Source: Arenibacter nanhaiticus
GTDB lineage: Bacteria; Bacteroidota; Bacteroidia; Flavobacteriales; Flavobacteriaceae
Assembly (NCBI RefSeq): GCF_900141935.1
Contig: NZ_FQYX01000008.1
Coordinates: 62,001 to 126,000 of the forward strand
DNA length: 64,000 bases
Reading direction: 5' to 3'
Shown piece after piece: positions 1 through 8,348 of the stretch. The notes under the pieces are model-generated. The model saw only the letters and a list, made by a program, of their open reading frames with translations. It was not told where the DNA came from and did not search any database. Position 1 is the first letter of the stretch, and the number at the start of each line of letters is the position of its first letter. The position numbers and the translations under genes were made by a program.

Positions 1-15
1 GGAACGGTAAAAAAA

Positions 16-83
16 ATTGATTTGGCCCTATAAAAATCGACTACCACAAACGAGATAGGCGGTCTTTATAGGGCTAAATCAAT
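16..83. repeat. Long intergenic hairpin (19-bp arms)
   Basis: Positions 16-34 and 65-83 are inverted copies of each other with 18 of 19 bases complementary and a G-T pair at the one difference, around a 30-base loop. The arms are A/T-rich at the outside and carry GGCCC/GGGCT inside. It lies in intergenic DNA at the window edge, so its partner gene cannot be seen. It could be a strong bidirectional terminator or the ends of a miniature element. Confidence 0.6.
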
Positions 84-151
84 AAAAATTCGGGATGTAG
101 TAATGAATATGTTTATTTTCTAAATATCCCTAAGTATTGGCCTACTAATTT

Positions 152-231
152 GGGCGTTCCCTCCTTCGTCGGGCGGGCCCTTGGCTATATCCCTTGCTTT
201 GCTGCGGGGATGCCGCCGCGGTCCCTAACGC
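152..231 (+). repeat. 80-bp dispersed repeat, copy 1
   Basis: This GC-rich block starts GGGCGTTCCC and ends CCCTAACGC, with complementary ends GCGTT/AACGC and an internal ATCCC/GGGAT hairpin. It is preceded by TTT, as in the other three copies (8010, 57212 inverted, 60363). It lies downstream of the minus-strand M16 protease gene. No open frame is shared among the copies, so it looks like a non-coding repeat. Confidence 0.85.
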
Positions 232-291
232 ATCATTGTGTTCCATTAAGGCAACCTTCCATTTGAAGGTGAATCGAGCGTGCCAAGGTTT

Positions 292-3012
292 CTATGGCGC
301 TTGAAAGTCCCCTGCATTGATCACTGTCCAATTTTCAAAAGCTTGTATGTATTTTTGAATCACCTTATTAACATCGGAAACGGTTAATTCGCTAATTTTC
401 CTTTCCAATAATTTTTGAAATTCTATTCCTCGGTTATAAAAGATGTTATTATTAATGATACTGGCCAGTTCTCCGTCTTTAGCCCTAGATACATTTTCTT
501 CCTGTATCCATCCATTAACGGCATTTTTAAGCTCTTCCTCGGTGATGCCTTCATTTATAAAGCGATCAATTTCTTCTTTAAAGCCAAGTTGCACCTTGTC
601 GTAATTGGCAGGGGCATATATAGCGTATAAATACATGGCAGAATTTTCATCCTCCATATTAGAATCGGTTTGGAGCCCTGCGCCGGCCCCATAACTAACA
701 CCATCTTTTTGACGTAATCGCTCGGCTATTCTCGAGTTTAGGAATCCGCCTCCTAATATGGTCGCGGCAATGTTTAGCGCTGGATAATCTTGGTGAACAT
801 CGCTTATTTTTATACGTAAACGACCAAGGGTCATGGCATTCTTTTTGTCCGGGGTGATTATATTTTCATTAATGGCTATAGTGGGGAAATGGGGGTCTTT
901 TAAGCGTTCGTAAGGGTGTTTCCCTTTAAAACCGCTAAATTCCTTTTCCATAAAATTCTTTACTTCTTGGGCCTGCATAGTGCCAATACCGACCATAATG
1001 GCCCTTCCTAAACCATAAAATTCTGAATAAAATTTTTGTATTGCCGCTATGGTTGTTTCTTTGATGGCGGCTTTTTCTTCTTCTACGGTCATGCTGTATA
1101 GGGGGTGGCCCTTTGCAAATCGGTTTTCTATTTGTGACATGCGTTTGGAGGCCAAGAATTGCGGTTCGCTGCTATTCATTTCTAAATAGGCCAACTGTTC
1201 TGTTTTTAATTTTTCCAATTCCTTGGGCTCAAAGGCCGGACTTTTTAACATTTCTGCCATTAGGGCCATGGAGGCCATTAGGTTTTCCTCGGTAGATACT
1301 ACATTTACGTAGGTGTTTCCATTGTTGGCCCTAAAGCTTATAGATGATTTTAGCTTGCTGAGTTGATCCTCAATTTCCTGCCTTGTTTTGTTTTTAGTGC
1401 CCTTGTTGAGCATACTGGCCGTTAAAGACGGCAACACCCCCTTGTTAGAAAGGGAAACGGCATTGCCGTTGCGAATACTAAAATTTACCCTGACCGTATT
1501 TCCTCGGTTGCTTTTTTCAATGATCCCGTATTCAATACCATTGGGTAAGGTTCCAAGGGCTAGCCTTTTTTGTATCGCATCATAGGCAACGTCAAACGAC
1601 TCCCCAGTGCCCATATCTTCTCGGCCTTGGTAATTGGAGACAAGAGAATCTAGGTTTTCGGTATGGGCAATGCTAACCCGCTCCGGATGTTTGCTAGGAA
1701 TAAATCTTCCGATGGTCCTATTGGTAGGAATAAAATATTTTTGAGCAACCTCATTGATCATTTCCAAACTCATATTTTCTATCCTGTCCCTATGGATGAA
1801 ATTAAGTCGCCAATCGCCGGCTCCAATAAATTCGCTCATATAGGTGCCTAGGTAAGCCGAATTTCGGCTAATTTGATCGATGCGTTTTAGCAGGTTGGCC
1901 TTGGCTCTGTCCAATTCTTGTTGGGTGATGGGGATAGCCCTTATGCCATCTAAAGTGCTTTTTAGGATTTTTTCGGCCTCATTGGCATTTTTATCCGAAG
2001 GAATATCTACATTGATATAAAGAAAGCCTGGTTCCTTGGTAAAAGGAGAGAAGGCCCAAACAGAAGATGCTTTTTGGGTTTCGACCAATGCTTTGTACAA
2101 ACGGCCCGAGGGTTCGTCCGAAAGGATGTTCTCTATTATAGAAATGGCGGCATAATCTTCATGGGAACCAGCCGGAGTATGATACAAGGCCGAGGCAATT
2201 TGTAAGTCCCCGACCCTGCTAATATGAACGGTTTTTTCCCCGTCCTGTGGAGGTTCTTCCGTGTAGGAATCCCTTAAAGGGATTGAGGGGCTTTCAATTT
2301 TTCCAAATTTTTCCTCAATCAAGGAGAGGGTTTTGCGCTCATCGAATTTCCCCGTAACCATTAGGACCGCATTATCTGGTCGATAAAATTTCTTATAAAA
2401 TGCTTTTAGGTTTTCAATGGGTACCCGCTCTATATCCGAACGGTTGCCTATGGTAGAATTTCCATAGTTGTGCCATACGAAAGCAGTATTGATCACTTTC
2501 TCCATAAGTACCCGGGTAGGGTTGTTTTCGCCGCTCTCGAATTCATTTCTCACGACACTGAATTCGGAGTCAAGATCTTTTTTTGCGATAAAGGAATTCA
2601 CCATTCTATCGGCCTCTAAGTCCAGTGCCCATTCCAGATTGTCATCCGTTGCGTTAAAGGATTCAAAGTAATTGGTTCTGTCGTACCAAGTAGTGCCATT
2701 GGGGCGAGCTCCACGAGCGCTTAATTCTTTGGGGATGTCAGGATGCTTCGGCGTGCCCTTAAAAACCATATGCTCTAAAAGATGGGCCATGCCTTTTTCC
2801 CCATACCCCTCATGACGAGAACCGACCAAATAGGTGATGTTTACGGTAATTGTCTGGGAAGAATTGTCGGGAAATAATAACACCTTCAGTCCATTATCCA
2901 TCCTATACTCGGTTATGCCTTCTACAGAAGCTATTTTTTTTAGTTGTCCATAACCAACAAGACAATTAAAAAATATCCCTATTAGAAAAATTGCTAAGAA
3001 ATTGGTTTTCAT
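292..3012 (-). CDS. M16 family zinc metallopeptidase, two-domain, secreted
   Basis: The 906-residue product starts with a signal peptide (about residues 1-22). It has the inverted zinc motif HLLEH at residues 77-81, in which H77 and H81 bind zinc and E80 is the catalytic base. A downstream glutamate-rich helix (EFSVVRNEFE, near 155) supplies the third ligand. Two M16 N/C repeats follow; the second half lacks HxxEH, as is usual for the inactive half. Family members (pitrilysin-like) degrade peptides in the periplasm. It is a single gene, divergent from the SUMF1 lipoprotein gene, with an A/T-rich intergenic stretch between them. The start has an ATG and a good signal peptide. Family assignment is certain; the substrate is unknown. 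Confidence 0.95.
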   Translation of the reverse strand: MKTNFLAIFLIGIFFNCLVGYGQLKKIASVEGITEYRMDNGLKVLLFPDNSSQTITVNITYLVGSRHEGYGEKGMAHLLEHMVFKGTPKHPDIPKELSARGARPNGTTWYDRTNYFESFNATDDNLEWALDLEADRMVNSFIAKKDLDSEFSVVRNEFESGENNPTRVLMEKVINTAFVWHNYGNSTIGNRSDIERVPIENLKAFYKKFYRPDNAVLMVTGKFDERKTLSLIEEKFGKIESPSIPLRDSYTEEPPQDGEKTVHISRVGDLQIASALYHTPAGSHEDYAAISIIENILSDEPSGRLYKALVETQKASSVWAFSPFTKEPGFLYINVDIPSDKNANEAEKILKSTLDGIRAIPITQQELDRAKANLLKRIDQISRNSAYLGTYMSEFIGAGDWRLNFIHRDRIENMSLEMINEVAQKYFIPTNRTIGRFIPSKHPERVSIAHTENLDSLVSNYQGREDMGTGESFDVAYDAIQKRLALGTLPNGIEYGIIEKSNRGNTVRVNFSIRNGNAVSLSNKGVLPSLTASMLNKGTKNKTRQEIEDQLSKLKSSISFRANNGNTYVNVVSTEENLMASMALMAEMLKSPAFEPKELEKLKTEQLAYLEMNSSEPQFLASKRMSQIENRFAKGHPLYSMTVEEEKAAIKETTIAAIQKFYSEFYGLGRAIMVGIGTMQAQEVKNFMEKEFSGFKGKHPYERLKDPHFPTIAINENIITPDKKNAMTLGRLRIKISDVHQDYPALNIAATILGGGFLNSRIAERLRQKDGVSYGAGAGLQTDSNMEDENSAMYLYAIYAPANYDKVQLGFKEEIDRFINEGITEEELKNAVNGWIQEENVSRAKDGELASIINNNIFYNRGIEFQKLLERKISELTVSDVNKVIQKYIQAFENWTVINAGDFQAP

Positions 3013-3176
3013 CGTGGTGCAGTTTTATGGTTTATTCAATATTACAAAAAATATGAACAATTTTTAAGGAATATATCTCACTAACTTTTAAATAATTAAA
3101 GTAAAATGTAGCTTATTCTTATTTTTTTTCAAATAATAGTAATAATTTTATTGATTGACGTTAATTGATCAAACCT

Positions 3177-4199
3177 ATGCTTAAAATCAACCCCAGCTTA
3201 CGAAATTCTTCTTTGTTTTTTGTTCCAGTTATTTTTATGTCCCTACAATCCTGTAAAACACAAAAAACTGTGGTTCAGAATAGTCCGAATATACTAGCAG
3301 CCAAGGAAGAGTTTACAGAAAATATTCCAGCCACGGATATTTCCTTTGATATGGTATTGATCCCCGAAGGAAGTTTTATGATGGGGAGCCCAGCATCCGA
3401 GCCCAATAGGAAGGCTGATGAAGGTCCAGTAAAGGAAGTGACCCTTGATGCCTTTTGGATGGGGAAATATGAACTAACCTGGGATGTTTTTGAGCTCTTT
3501 TATAAACAAAATAGAGAGTTGTTTCAGGAAATGGATAAGGGCAAACTGGCAGATTTGGATGCTATCACCAGACCCAGTCCTCCTTATGAGGACCCCTCTT
3601 ATGGAATGGGGAAGGCAGGGTATCCGGCCGTTAGTATGTCTGCTTACTCGGCCTTGGTGTTCTGTAAGTGGTTAAGTTCTGTAACGGGCACTTTTTACCG
3701 TTTGCCAACAGAGGCAGAATGGGAATATGCGGCCAAAGCAGGGACTAATACCGCTTATTCCTTTGGGGACGATATTTCCAAAATAGACGATTATGCGGTT
3801 TATTATAAAAATGCCAATAATCAATATGCCAAGGTAGGTACCAAATTGCCGAACCCTTGGGGCTTGTATGATATGCATGGCAATGTCGCCGAATGGACCT
3901 TGGACGAATACAAGGAAAATGCCTATGCTATGACAAAAGCAAATAATCCGTGGGTACAACCTACCGTAATTCACCCGAGAGTAATCAGAGGAGGGTCATG
4001 GGACGATGATGCTGAGGTATTGCGTTCTTCAAGAAGAGTAGCATCGAGCTTGAAATTACAGAAGCGAGATCCGCAAATTCCTAAAAGCTTTTGGTGGAAT
4101 ACCGATTCTAATTTTATCGGATTTAGATTGGTTAGTCCAAAAGTACAGCCTAGCCCAGAAGAACAAAAGAAATTTTGGCAGACGGTATTGGATGAATAA
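3177..4199 (+). CDS. SUMF1/formylglycine-generating-enzyme-fold lipoprotein
   Basis: I chose the ATG at 3177 rather than an in-frame TTG at 3165. The N-terminus then has a hydrophobic stretch ending in LQSC, a lipobox, so this is an outer-membrane or periplasmic lipoprotein of about 340 residues. The SUMF1 fold is marked by IPEGSFMMGS, PTEAEWEYAA, RGGSWDDD and IGFRLV. The catalytic cysteine region of true formylglycine-generating enzymes is missing: there is no cysteine between RGGSW and the C-terminus. Sulfatase activation is therefore unlikely, and a structural role, as in the GldJ/GldK paralogues, is more plausible. It precedes the yceI-like gene with a 119-bp gap. Confidence 0.85.
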   Translation: MLKINPSLRNSSLFFVPVIFMSLQSCKTQKTVVQNSPNILAAKEEFTENIPATDISFDMVLIPEGSFMMGSPASEPNRKADEGPVKEVTLDAFWMGKYELTWDVFELFYKQNRELFQEMDKGKLADLDAITRPSPPYEDPSYGMGKAGYPAVSMSAYSALVFCKWLSSVTGTFYRLPTEAEWEYAAKAGTNTAYSFGDDISKIDDYAVYYKNANNQYAKVGTKLPNPWGLYDMHGNVAEWTLDEYKENAYAMTKANNPWVQPTVIHPRVIRGGSWDDDAEVLRSSRRVASSLKLQKRDPQIPKSFWWNTDSNFIGFRLVSPKVQPSPEEQKKFWQTVLDE

Positions 4200-4318
4200 A
4201 AATGATTCCTAAACGGCCTAGGATGGGATTTTGGCCTAAGAACCATTGAAAATTTAAAATAAACAACCACGGAACTACTCTCCTAAAGGGAATGTAGACT
4301 TCCTTAAACAATAAATTC

Positions 4319-4870
4319 ATGAAAAACATATTGTTGTTGCTTCTTTTGTTAACAGTGGTTTTTATGAGCCAAGCACAAGAAACGTATTCCTTATCCCCAA
4401 AAAGTGTGATCACCATTAATGGTAGCTCGACAGTAAGCGATTGGATGGTGGAGGCCAATGCCATGAAGGGTGCAATTCAAAACAAAGAAAATCTTATCAA
4501 GGATCTTAGCTTAGAGGTAACAGTAGAAAAGATCCATAGCGAACGTGGGGCGTCTATGGATAAAAAGCTCCATAGCGCCCTAAAAATGGAAGAACATCCC
4601 CAGGTGACGTTTAAATTAAAGGCGCTAACAGAAAAGGGTGCCTCAGCTTCCAAGGGTACGATAAAAGGCTTGCTTACCATTGCAGGGGTGACCAAGGATG
4701 TTGTCCTTAGCTGTGAAATCCGCAAAGTAGACAAGGAGTATTTTATAAAAGGGAATAAAGAAATAAATTTATTGGACTATAATATAGAGCCGCCAACAGC
4801 CATGTTCGGCCAAATAGTGGTTGGTGAAAAGGTAAGCGTAAATTTCGATTTGAGGTATGCTAAGGATTAA
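4319..4870 (+). CDS. YceI-like periplasmic lipid-binding protein
   Basis: This 183-residue protein has a clear signal peptide (residues 1 to about 20, ending SQAQ) followed by the YceI lipocalin-like fold: an SxxxWxxE-type start (STVSDWMVEA), conserved HSALKMEEHPQVTF, and GxLTIAGVTKDV near the middle. Relatives bind isoprenoid-type lipids in the periplasm, and some are induced by high pH or osmotic stress. It sits between the SUMF1 lipoprotein and apbE with gaps of 120 bp, so an operon is possible but not shown. Confidence 0.88.
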   Translation: MKNILLLLLLLTVVFMSQAQETYSLSPKSVITINGSSTVSDWMVEANAMKGAIQNKENLIKDLSLEVTVEKIHSERGASMDKKLHSALKMEEHPQVTFKLKALTEKGASASKGTIKGLLTIAGVTKDVVLSCEIRKVDKEYFIKGNKEINLLDYNIEPPTAMFGQIVVGEKVSVNFDLRYAKD

Positions 4871-4992
4871 TTTTATTGTGTAAAATAACGATCTAGTAGC
4901 TCCAATTTAATAGGTAGTATAAAAGAGCGATTATTGAGGCTATTCTGGATTATTAGGAATTAAAAAAACAAAACCCATTGAAATAGGAGGGT

Positions 4993-5988
4993 GTGAAAAA
5001 AATGAATTACGTCATTTTGTGTTTTCTTCTTTGGTTTGGGGTAGCAAATTCGCAATCGAGATTTGAATATTCCCACCAACAGATGGGTACGCAAATTAGA
5101 TTGGTTTTCTATGCCGAAATTCAACAGAACCCCGATTCCATAGCACAATTGGTTTTTAAAAGGATCGATGAACTGAACGGTGTTTTGAGTAATTATTTGC
5201 CCGACAGCGACCTGACAAGACTGAGTAAAACGTCAAAAACAAATGTGTCCGTTCATGACGACTTGTTCAAGATATTACAGCTATCCGTACATTATAGTCA
5301 AAAGACCCATGGCGCATTCGATATCACTCTAGGGCCTTTAATAGCGCTTTGGAAGGAGACCAAAAAAACAAAAGTGTTGCCGACAACAGAACAGATACAA
5401 CTGGCCTTGGAGAAAACTGGCTATCACAATATTCAATTTCCATCACTAAATGTGGTAAGCATTCAAGGAGACGCCAAGCAATTAGATTTGGGCGGGATCG
5501 GAAAAGGGTATGCTGCCGATGAAGCGATCAAACTTTTACAAGAAAACGGAATCTCATCGGCAATGGTAGACATGGGAGGCGATATTAGGGTCAGTGATCC
5601 ACCGGTCGATAAAGATTATTGGATAGTAGGTTTTGGCTATTATAACAAGGAAGGAAAGGAAATAATACAAAAGATCAAATTAAAGAACAGGGCAATAGCC
5701 ACTTCTGGCGATTTGTATCAATATGTATGGATAGATGGAAAACGCTACTCCCATATCATAGATCCAAAAACCGGAATGGCGTTGAGTAATAATATACAAG
5801 TTACCACCATAGCTCCCAATGGAAGCATGGCCGACGCCTATGCCTCGGCTTTCAGTGTAGGAGGACAAGATAAGGCTGGTTTTATAGAAAATCGGAATAC
5901 AGCAGTGGAGTTTTTTATGGTTTCCGATGTTCCGGGGAATTATCAACAGCTGAATTCTGTTGGTTTTGAGGACTTTTTACTTAATTAG
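4993..5988 (+). CDS. apbE: ApbE FAD:protein FMN transferase
   Basis: The product transfers FMN from FAD to a threonine of target flavoproteins such as Nqr/Rnf subunits, acting in the periplasm. The 331-residue protein has an N-terminal signal segment ending in VANSQS and the ApbE motifs LDLGGIGKGYAAD, VDMGGDIRV, a YSHIIDPKTG loop with the conserved H, and SMADAYASAF, whose aspartate binds Mg. The start codon is probably the GTG at 4993; an ATG at 5002 is in frame, and an unusually good AGGAGG at 4985-4990 fits either. The M20 gene begins 9 bp downstream, so the two are probably co-transcribed. Confidence 0.93.
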   Translation: MKKMNYVILCFLLWFGVANSQSRFEYSHQQMGTQIRLVFYAEIQQNPDSIAQLVFKRIDELNGVLSNYLPDSDLTRLSKTSKTNVSVHDDLFKILQLSVHYSQKTHGAFDITLGPLIALWKETKKTKVLPTTEQIQLALEKTGYHNIQFPSLNVVSIQGDAKQLDLGGIGKGYAADEAIKLLQENGISSAMVDMGGDIRVSDPPVDKDYWIVGFGYYNKEGKEIIQKIKLKNRAIATSGDLYQYVWIDGKRYSHIIDPKTGMALSNNIQVTTIAPNGSMADAYASAFSVGGQDKAGFIENRNTAVEFFMVSDVPGNYQQLNSVGFEDFLLN

Positions 5989-5997
5989 TAATGGAAA

Positions 5998-7182
5998 ATG
6001 GGATTAAAGGAGAACATAAAACAATTGGCAAAGGAGTATGCGAACGACTATGTAGCGGTGAGGCGGTATTTGCATAGCCGTCCCGAGCTTTCCTTTAAGG
6101 AGTATAAAACAGGGGCTTTTGTGAAAACACAATTGTTGGCAATAGGAATAGATGCTATTGAAACCGTTGCGGGAACCGGACTATTGGCAAGTATAGAAGG
6201 GAAAAAGAATGGGAAAACAATACTCCTAAGGGCCGATATGGATGCCCTTCCTATTCATGAAAAAAATAAGGTGTCCTATGCTTCCCAAAATGAAGGGGTG
6301 ATGCATGCCTGTGGCCATGATGTCCATATGACTTCCTTGCTGCTAACGGCAAGAATCTTATTTGAATTGCGAACAGAATTTTCAGGAACTATAAAATTAT
6401 TGTTTCAGCCCGGGGAAGAATTGATGCCCGGAGGAGCGACCTTGGTCATGAAAGAACCTGCCTATAAGGCCTTGGGAGAGGTCGCTCATGTAGGGCAGCA
6501 CGTTATGCCTAGTTTGCCAGTTGGAACGGTAGGTTTTAGGGGGGGGCAGTTTATGGCAAGCATGGACGAAATATACCTTACCGTAAAAGGCAAGGGCGGC
6601 CATGCAGCGGTACCCGAAGAATGTATAGATCCTATTCTTATAGCTTCGCATATTATCGTGGCGGCCCAACAGCTGGTCAGTAGAATGGCTTCGCCCAAAA
6701 CAGCAAGTGTATTGTCTTTTGGGAAAATTATTGGAGATGGTGCCAATAACGTTATCCCCGATGAGGTAACTATTGAAGGTACTTTTAGAACCTTTGACGA
6801 AAACTGGCGGACAGAGGCCATTGAGAAATTAACCAAATTGGTAACGGCAATTGCCGATGGAATGGGAGGGGAGTGTATCGTAGCTATTCCCAAAGGATAT
6901 CCTCATCTGCGGAACGATATGGCCTTAACCGAAACAATGAAAAACAGTGCCAAAGGGTACTTGGGAGCATCTCAGGTGGTGGATCTAGCACCATGGATGG
7001 CCGCAGAAGATTTTGCCTTTTACACACAAAAAAGTCAAGGCTGCTTTTATTTGTTGGGGGTTGGGAATGAAAACAAAGGGATTACTTCCGGATTGCACAC
7101 GCCTACTTTTGATATAGACGAAGCAGCCTTGGAAATAGGAGGGGGATTAATGGCCTGGTTGGCCGTTGAAGCGCTCTTATAA
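5998..7182 (+). CDS. M20D family amidohydrolase/peptidase
   Basis: This 394-residue cytosolic enzyme has no signal peptide and belongs to the M20D (IAA-amino acid hydrolase / N-acyl amino acid hydrolase) group. The metal site is seen in RADMDALPIHE, MHACGHDVHM and QPGEEL, with the late conserved histidine in SGLHTPTFD. Members hydrolyse N-acylated amino acids or hippurate-like amides. The second-domain dimerisation insert (about residues 180-290) is intact. It starts 9 bp after apbE. A strong bidirectional terminator follows at 7222. Exact substrate unknown. Confidence 0.92.
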   Translation: MGLKENIKQLAKEYANDYVAVRRYLHSRPELSFKEYKTGAFVKTQLLAIGIDAIETVAGTGLLASIEGKKNGKTILLRADMDALPIHEKNKVSYASQNEGVMHACGHDVHMTSLLLTARILFELRTEFSGTIKLLFQPGEELMPGGATLVMKEPAYKALGEVAHVGQHVMPSLPVGTVGFRGGQFMASMDEIYLTVKGKGGHAAVPEECIDPILIASHIIVAAQQLVSRMASPKTASVLSFGKIIGDGANNVIPDEVTIEGTFRTFDENWRTEAIEKLTKLVTAIADGMGGECIVAIPKGYPHLRNDMALTETMKNSAKGYLGASQVVDLAPWMAAEDFAFYTQKSQGCFYLLGVGNENKGITSGLHTPTFDIDEAALEIGGGLMAWLAVEALL

Positions 7183-7221
7183 AACCATTCTATCCGATTT
7201 AAAATACTGTTGTATAAAAAA

Positions 7222-7253
7222 AAAGAGGCATCCATTTGTGGATACCTCTTTGA
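7222..7253. terminator. Bidirectional terminator between convergent genes
   Basis: AAAGAGG (7222-7228) pairs with CCTCTTT (7245-7251), with an inner TCCA/TGGA stem. There are A runs on the left and T residues on the right. It separates the convergent M20 and barrel genes. Confidence 0.75.
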
Positions 7254-7328
7254 TAAGTGTTGTTGGGAATCTTCAGCCCTTGGGTAGGTCAATGCCCGTA
7301 CTCAGTGTCAAATTCCCGAAACCATGAT

Positions 7329-7799
7329 TTAGAATTGGTATCTAATACCCAAAGCAATATCTAAATCCAGATCATCTGAATAACTATTATTAAAACCAAG
7401 TTCTGGTCTCATATCCAAGGACAATATAAGGGGGAAATCAAAATTGTATTCAATTCCAATATCACCTGCAATAAGTGCAAACGTACCATCCCCGTTCGGA
7501 GAATCGTAAGAACCTAGTCCGGCACCAGCACCAACAAACCAGTTAAAGCCACCTTCAATATTCATCACCCACTGGTACAACCCTACAAGTTTAAAGGCAT
7601 CTACATTGTTAGAATCCCTCCAACCTAGATCAAATTCCAATCTGTTATTTTCGGAAAGCAACCTTTGGTATGAGATTTCCCCTCCAAAACCGTCATTATC
7701 CCCAATTCTAAGTCCCAAGGCATTGTTGGAAATAGCTTGGGCATTAGCGCCGATAGCAGTTAAAGTGAACACAGTAAATAAAACTAATAATTTTTTCAT
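7329..7799 (-). CDS. Small outer-membrane beta-barrel protein
   Basis: The product has 156 residues with a signal peptide (residues 1-20, ending GANAQA). Alternating hydrophobic/aromatic strands follow, and the protein ends in an aromatic C-terminal residue (IRYQF) typical of outer-membrane insertion signals. The number of predicted strands suits an 8-stranded barrel. No enzymatic motif is present. It is a single gene, convergent with the M20 gene, with 500 bp of intergenic DNA upstream that contains a copy of the 80-bp repeat. Function not known. Confidence 0.85.
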   Translation of the reverse strand: MKKLLVLFTVFTLTAIGANAQAISNNALGLRIGDNDGFGGEISYQRLLSENNRLEFDLGWRDSNNVDAFKLVGLYQWVMNIEGGFNWFVGAGAGLGSYDSPNGDGTFALIAGDIGIEYNFDFPLILSLDMRPELGFNNSYSDDLDLDIALGIRYQF

Positions 7800-8009
7800 G
7801 GTTCTTAAATTTTATGATTAATGCTGGTAAAGGTACTGTATAATCGATAGGTTTTAAAAAATTAGGATTATTTTATAATATCAATAAAAATAGGGGGTAG
7901 GCCCTGTATTTATGGTTTAGCGTCAATAAGATTCTATCTAAAAAAACGTGTAACGAAGTTATTCATACTGACAGGTTCATATATCTATTAGTTTTTGATA
8001 TACCCCTTT
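7800..8009. other. Intergenic DNA, nothing recognised
   Basis: This A/T-rich stretch between the barrel gene and the dispersed repeat is likely to include the barrel promoter. I see no open frame or RNA-like structure that I can support. Confidence 0.5.
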
Positions 8010-8089
8010 GGGCGTTCCCTCCTTCCTCGGGCGGGCCCTTGGCTATATCCCTTGCGCTGCTGCGGGGATGCCGCCGCGGTCCCTAACGC
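8010..8089 (+). repeat. 80-bp dispersed repeat, copy 2
   Basis: This copy has the same length and ends as the copy at 152. Changes are few: CCTCGG for CGTCGG near the start, and TTGCGCTGC for TTGCTTTGC in the apical loop. The ATCCC/GGGAT stem is unchanged. Loop changes with conserved stem arms hint at an RNA or DNA fold under selection. Confidence 0.85.
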
Positions 8090-8309
8090 GGGATTATATA
8101 AAAATGTATGTGCTAAACCTTGGTGATCGTCCATTTTGTTGTTACAAGTCCATAGGTTGTAAAGTACAAAACCCTGAACCATAACTAAGGTGTCCATGGC
8201 TGTTATGGTAAATTAAACAAAACAAGTAATTGTGGAATTTTAGCGGGCCAAACCAAAACATTGTAGGGCAAAACTCAATAAGAAAAACGCATATTATGTT
8301 TCTATTAAG

Positions 8310-8317
8310 TACATTTG
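8310..8317 (+). promoter_or_regulatory. Possible -7 box TACATTTG
   Basis: This is a match to the Bacteroidota TAnnTTTG element 32 bp before the ATG of the amidohydrolase gene. No TTG is found at the expected -33 position, so support is partial. Confidence 0.35.
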
Positions 8318-8348
8318 GAAATTCTATAATTAACGACTCATTAGAACA

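Noticed and set aside
3177..4199. Active formylglycine-generating enzyme
   Set aside because: The catalytic cysteine region is missing and no sulfatase gene lies nearby, so sulfatase maturation was not called.
7988..8197. 69-codon minus-strand ORF over repeat copy 2
   Set aside because: Same explanation: it reads across the repeat, is not shared in frame with the other copies and lacks a recognisable domain.
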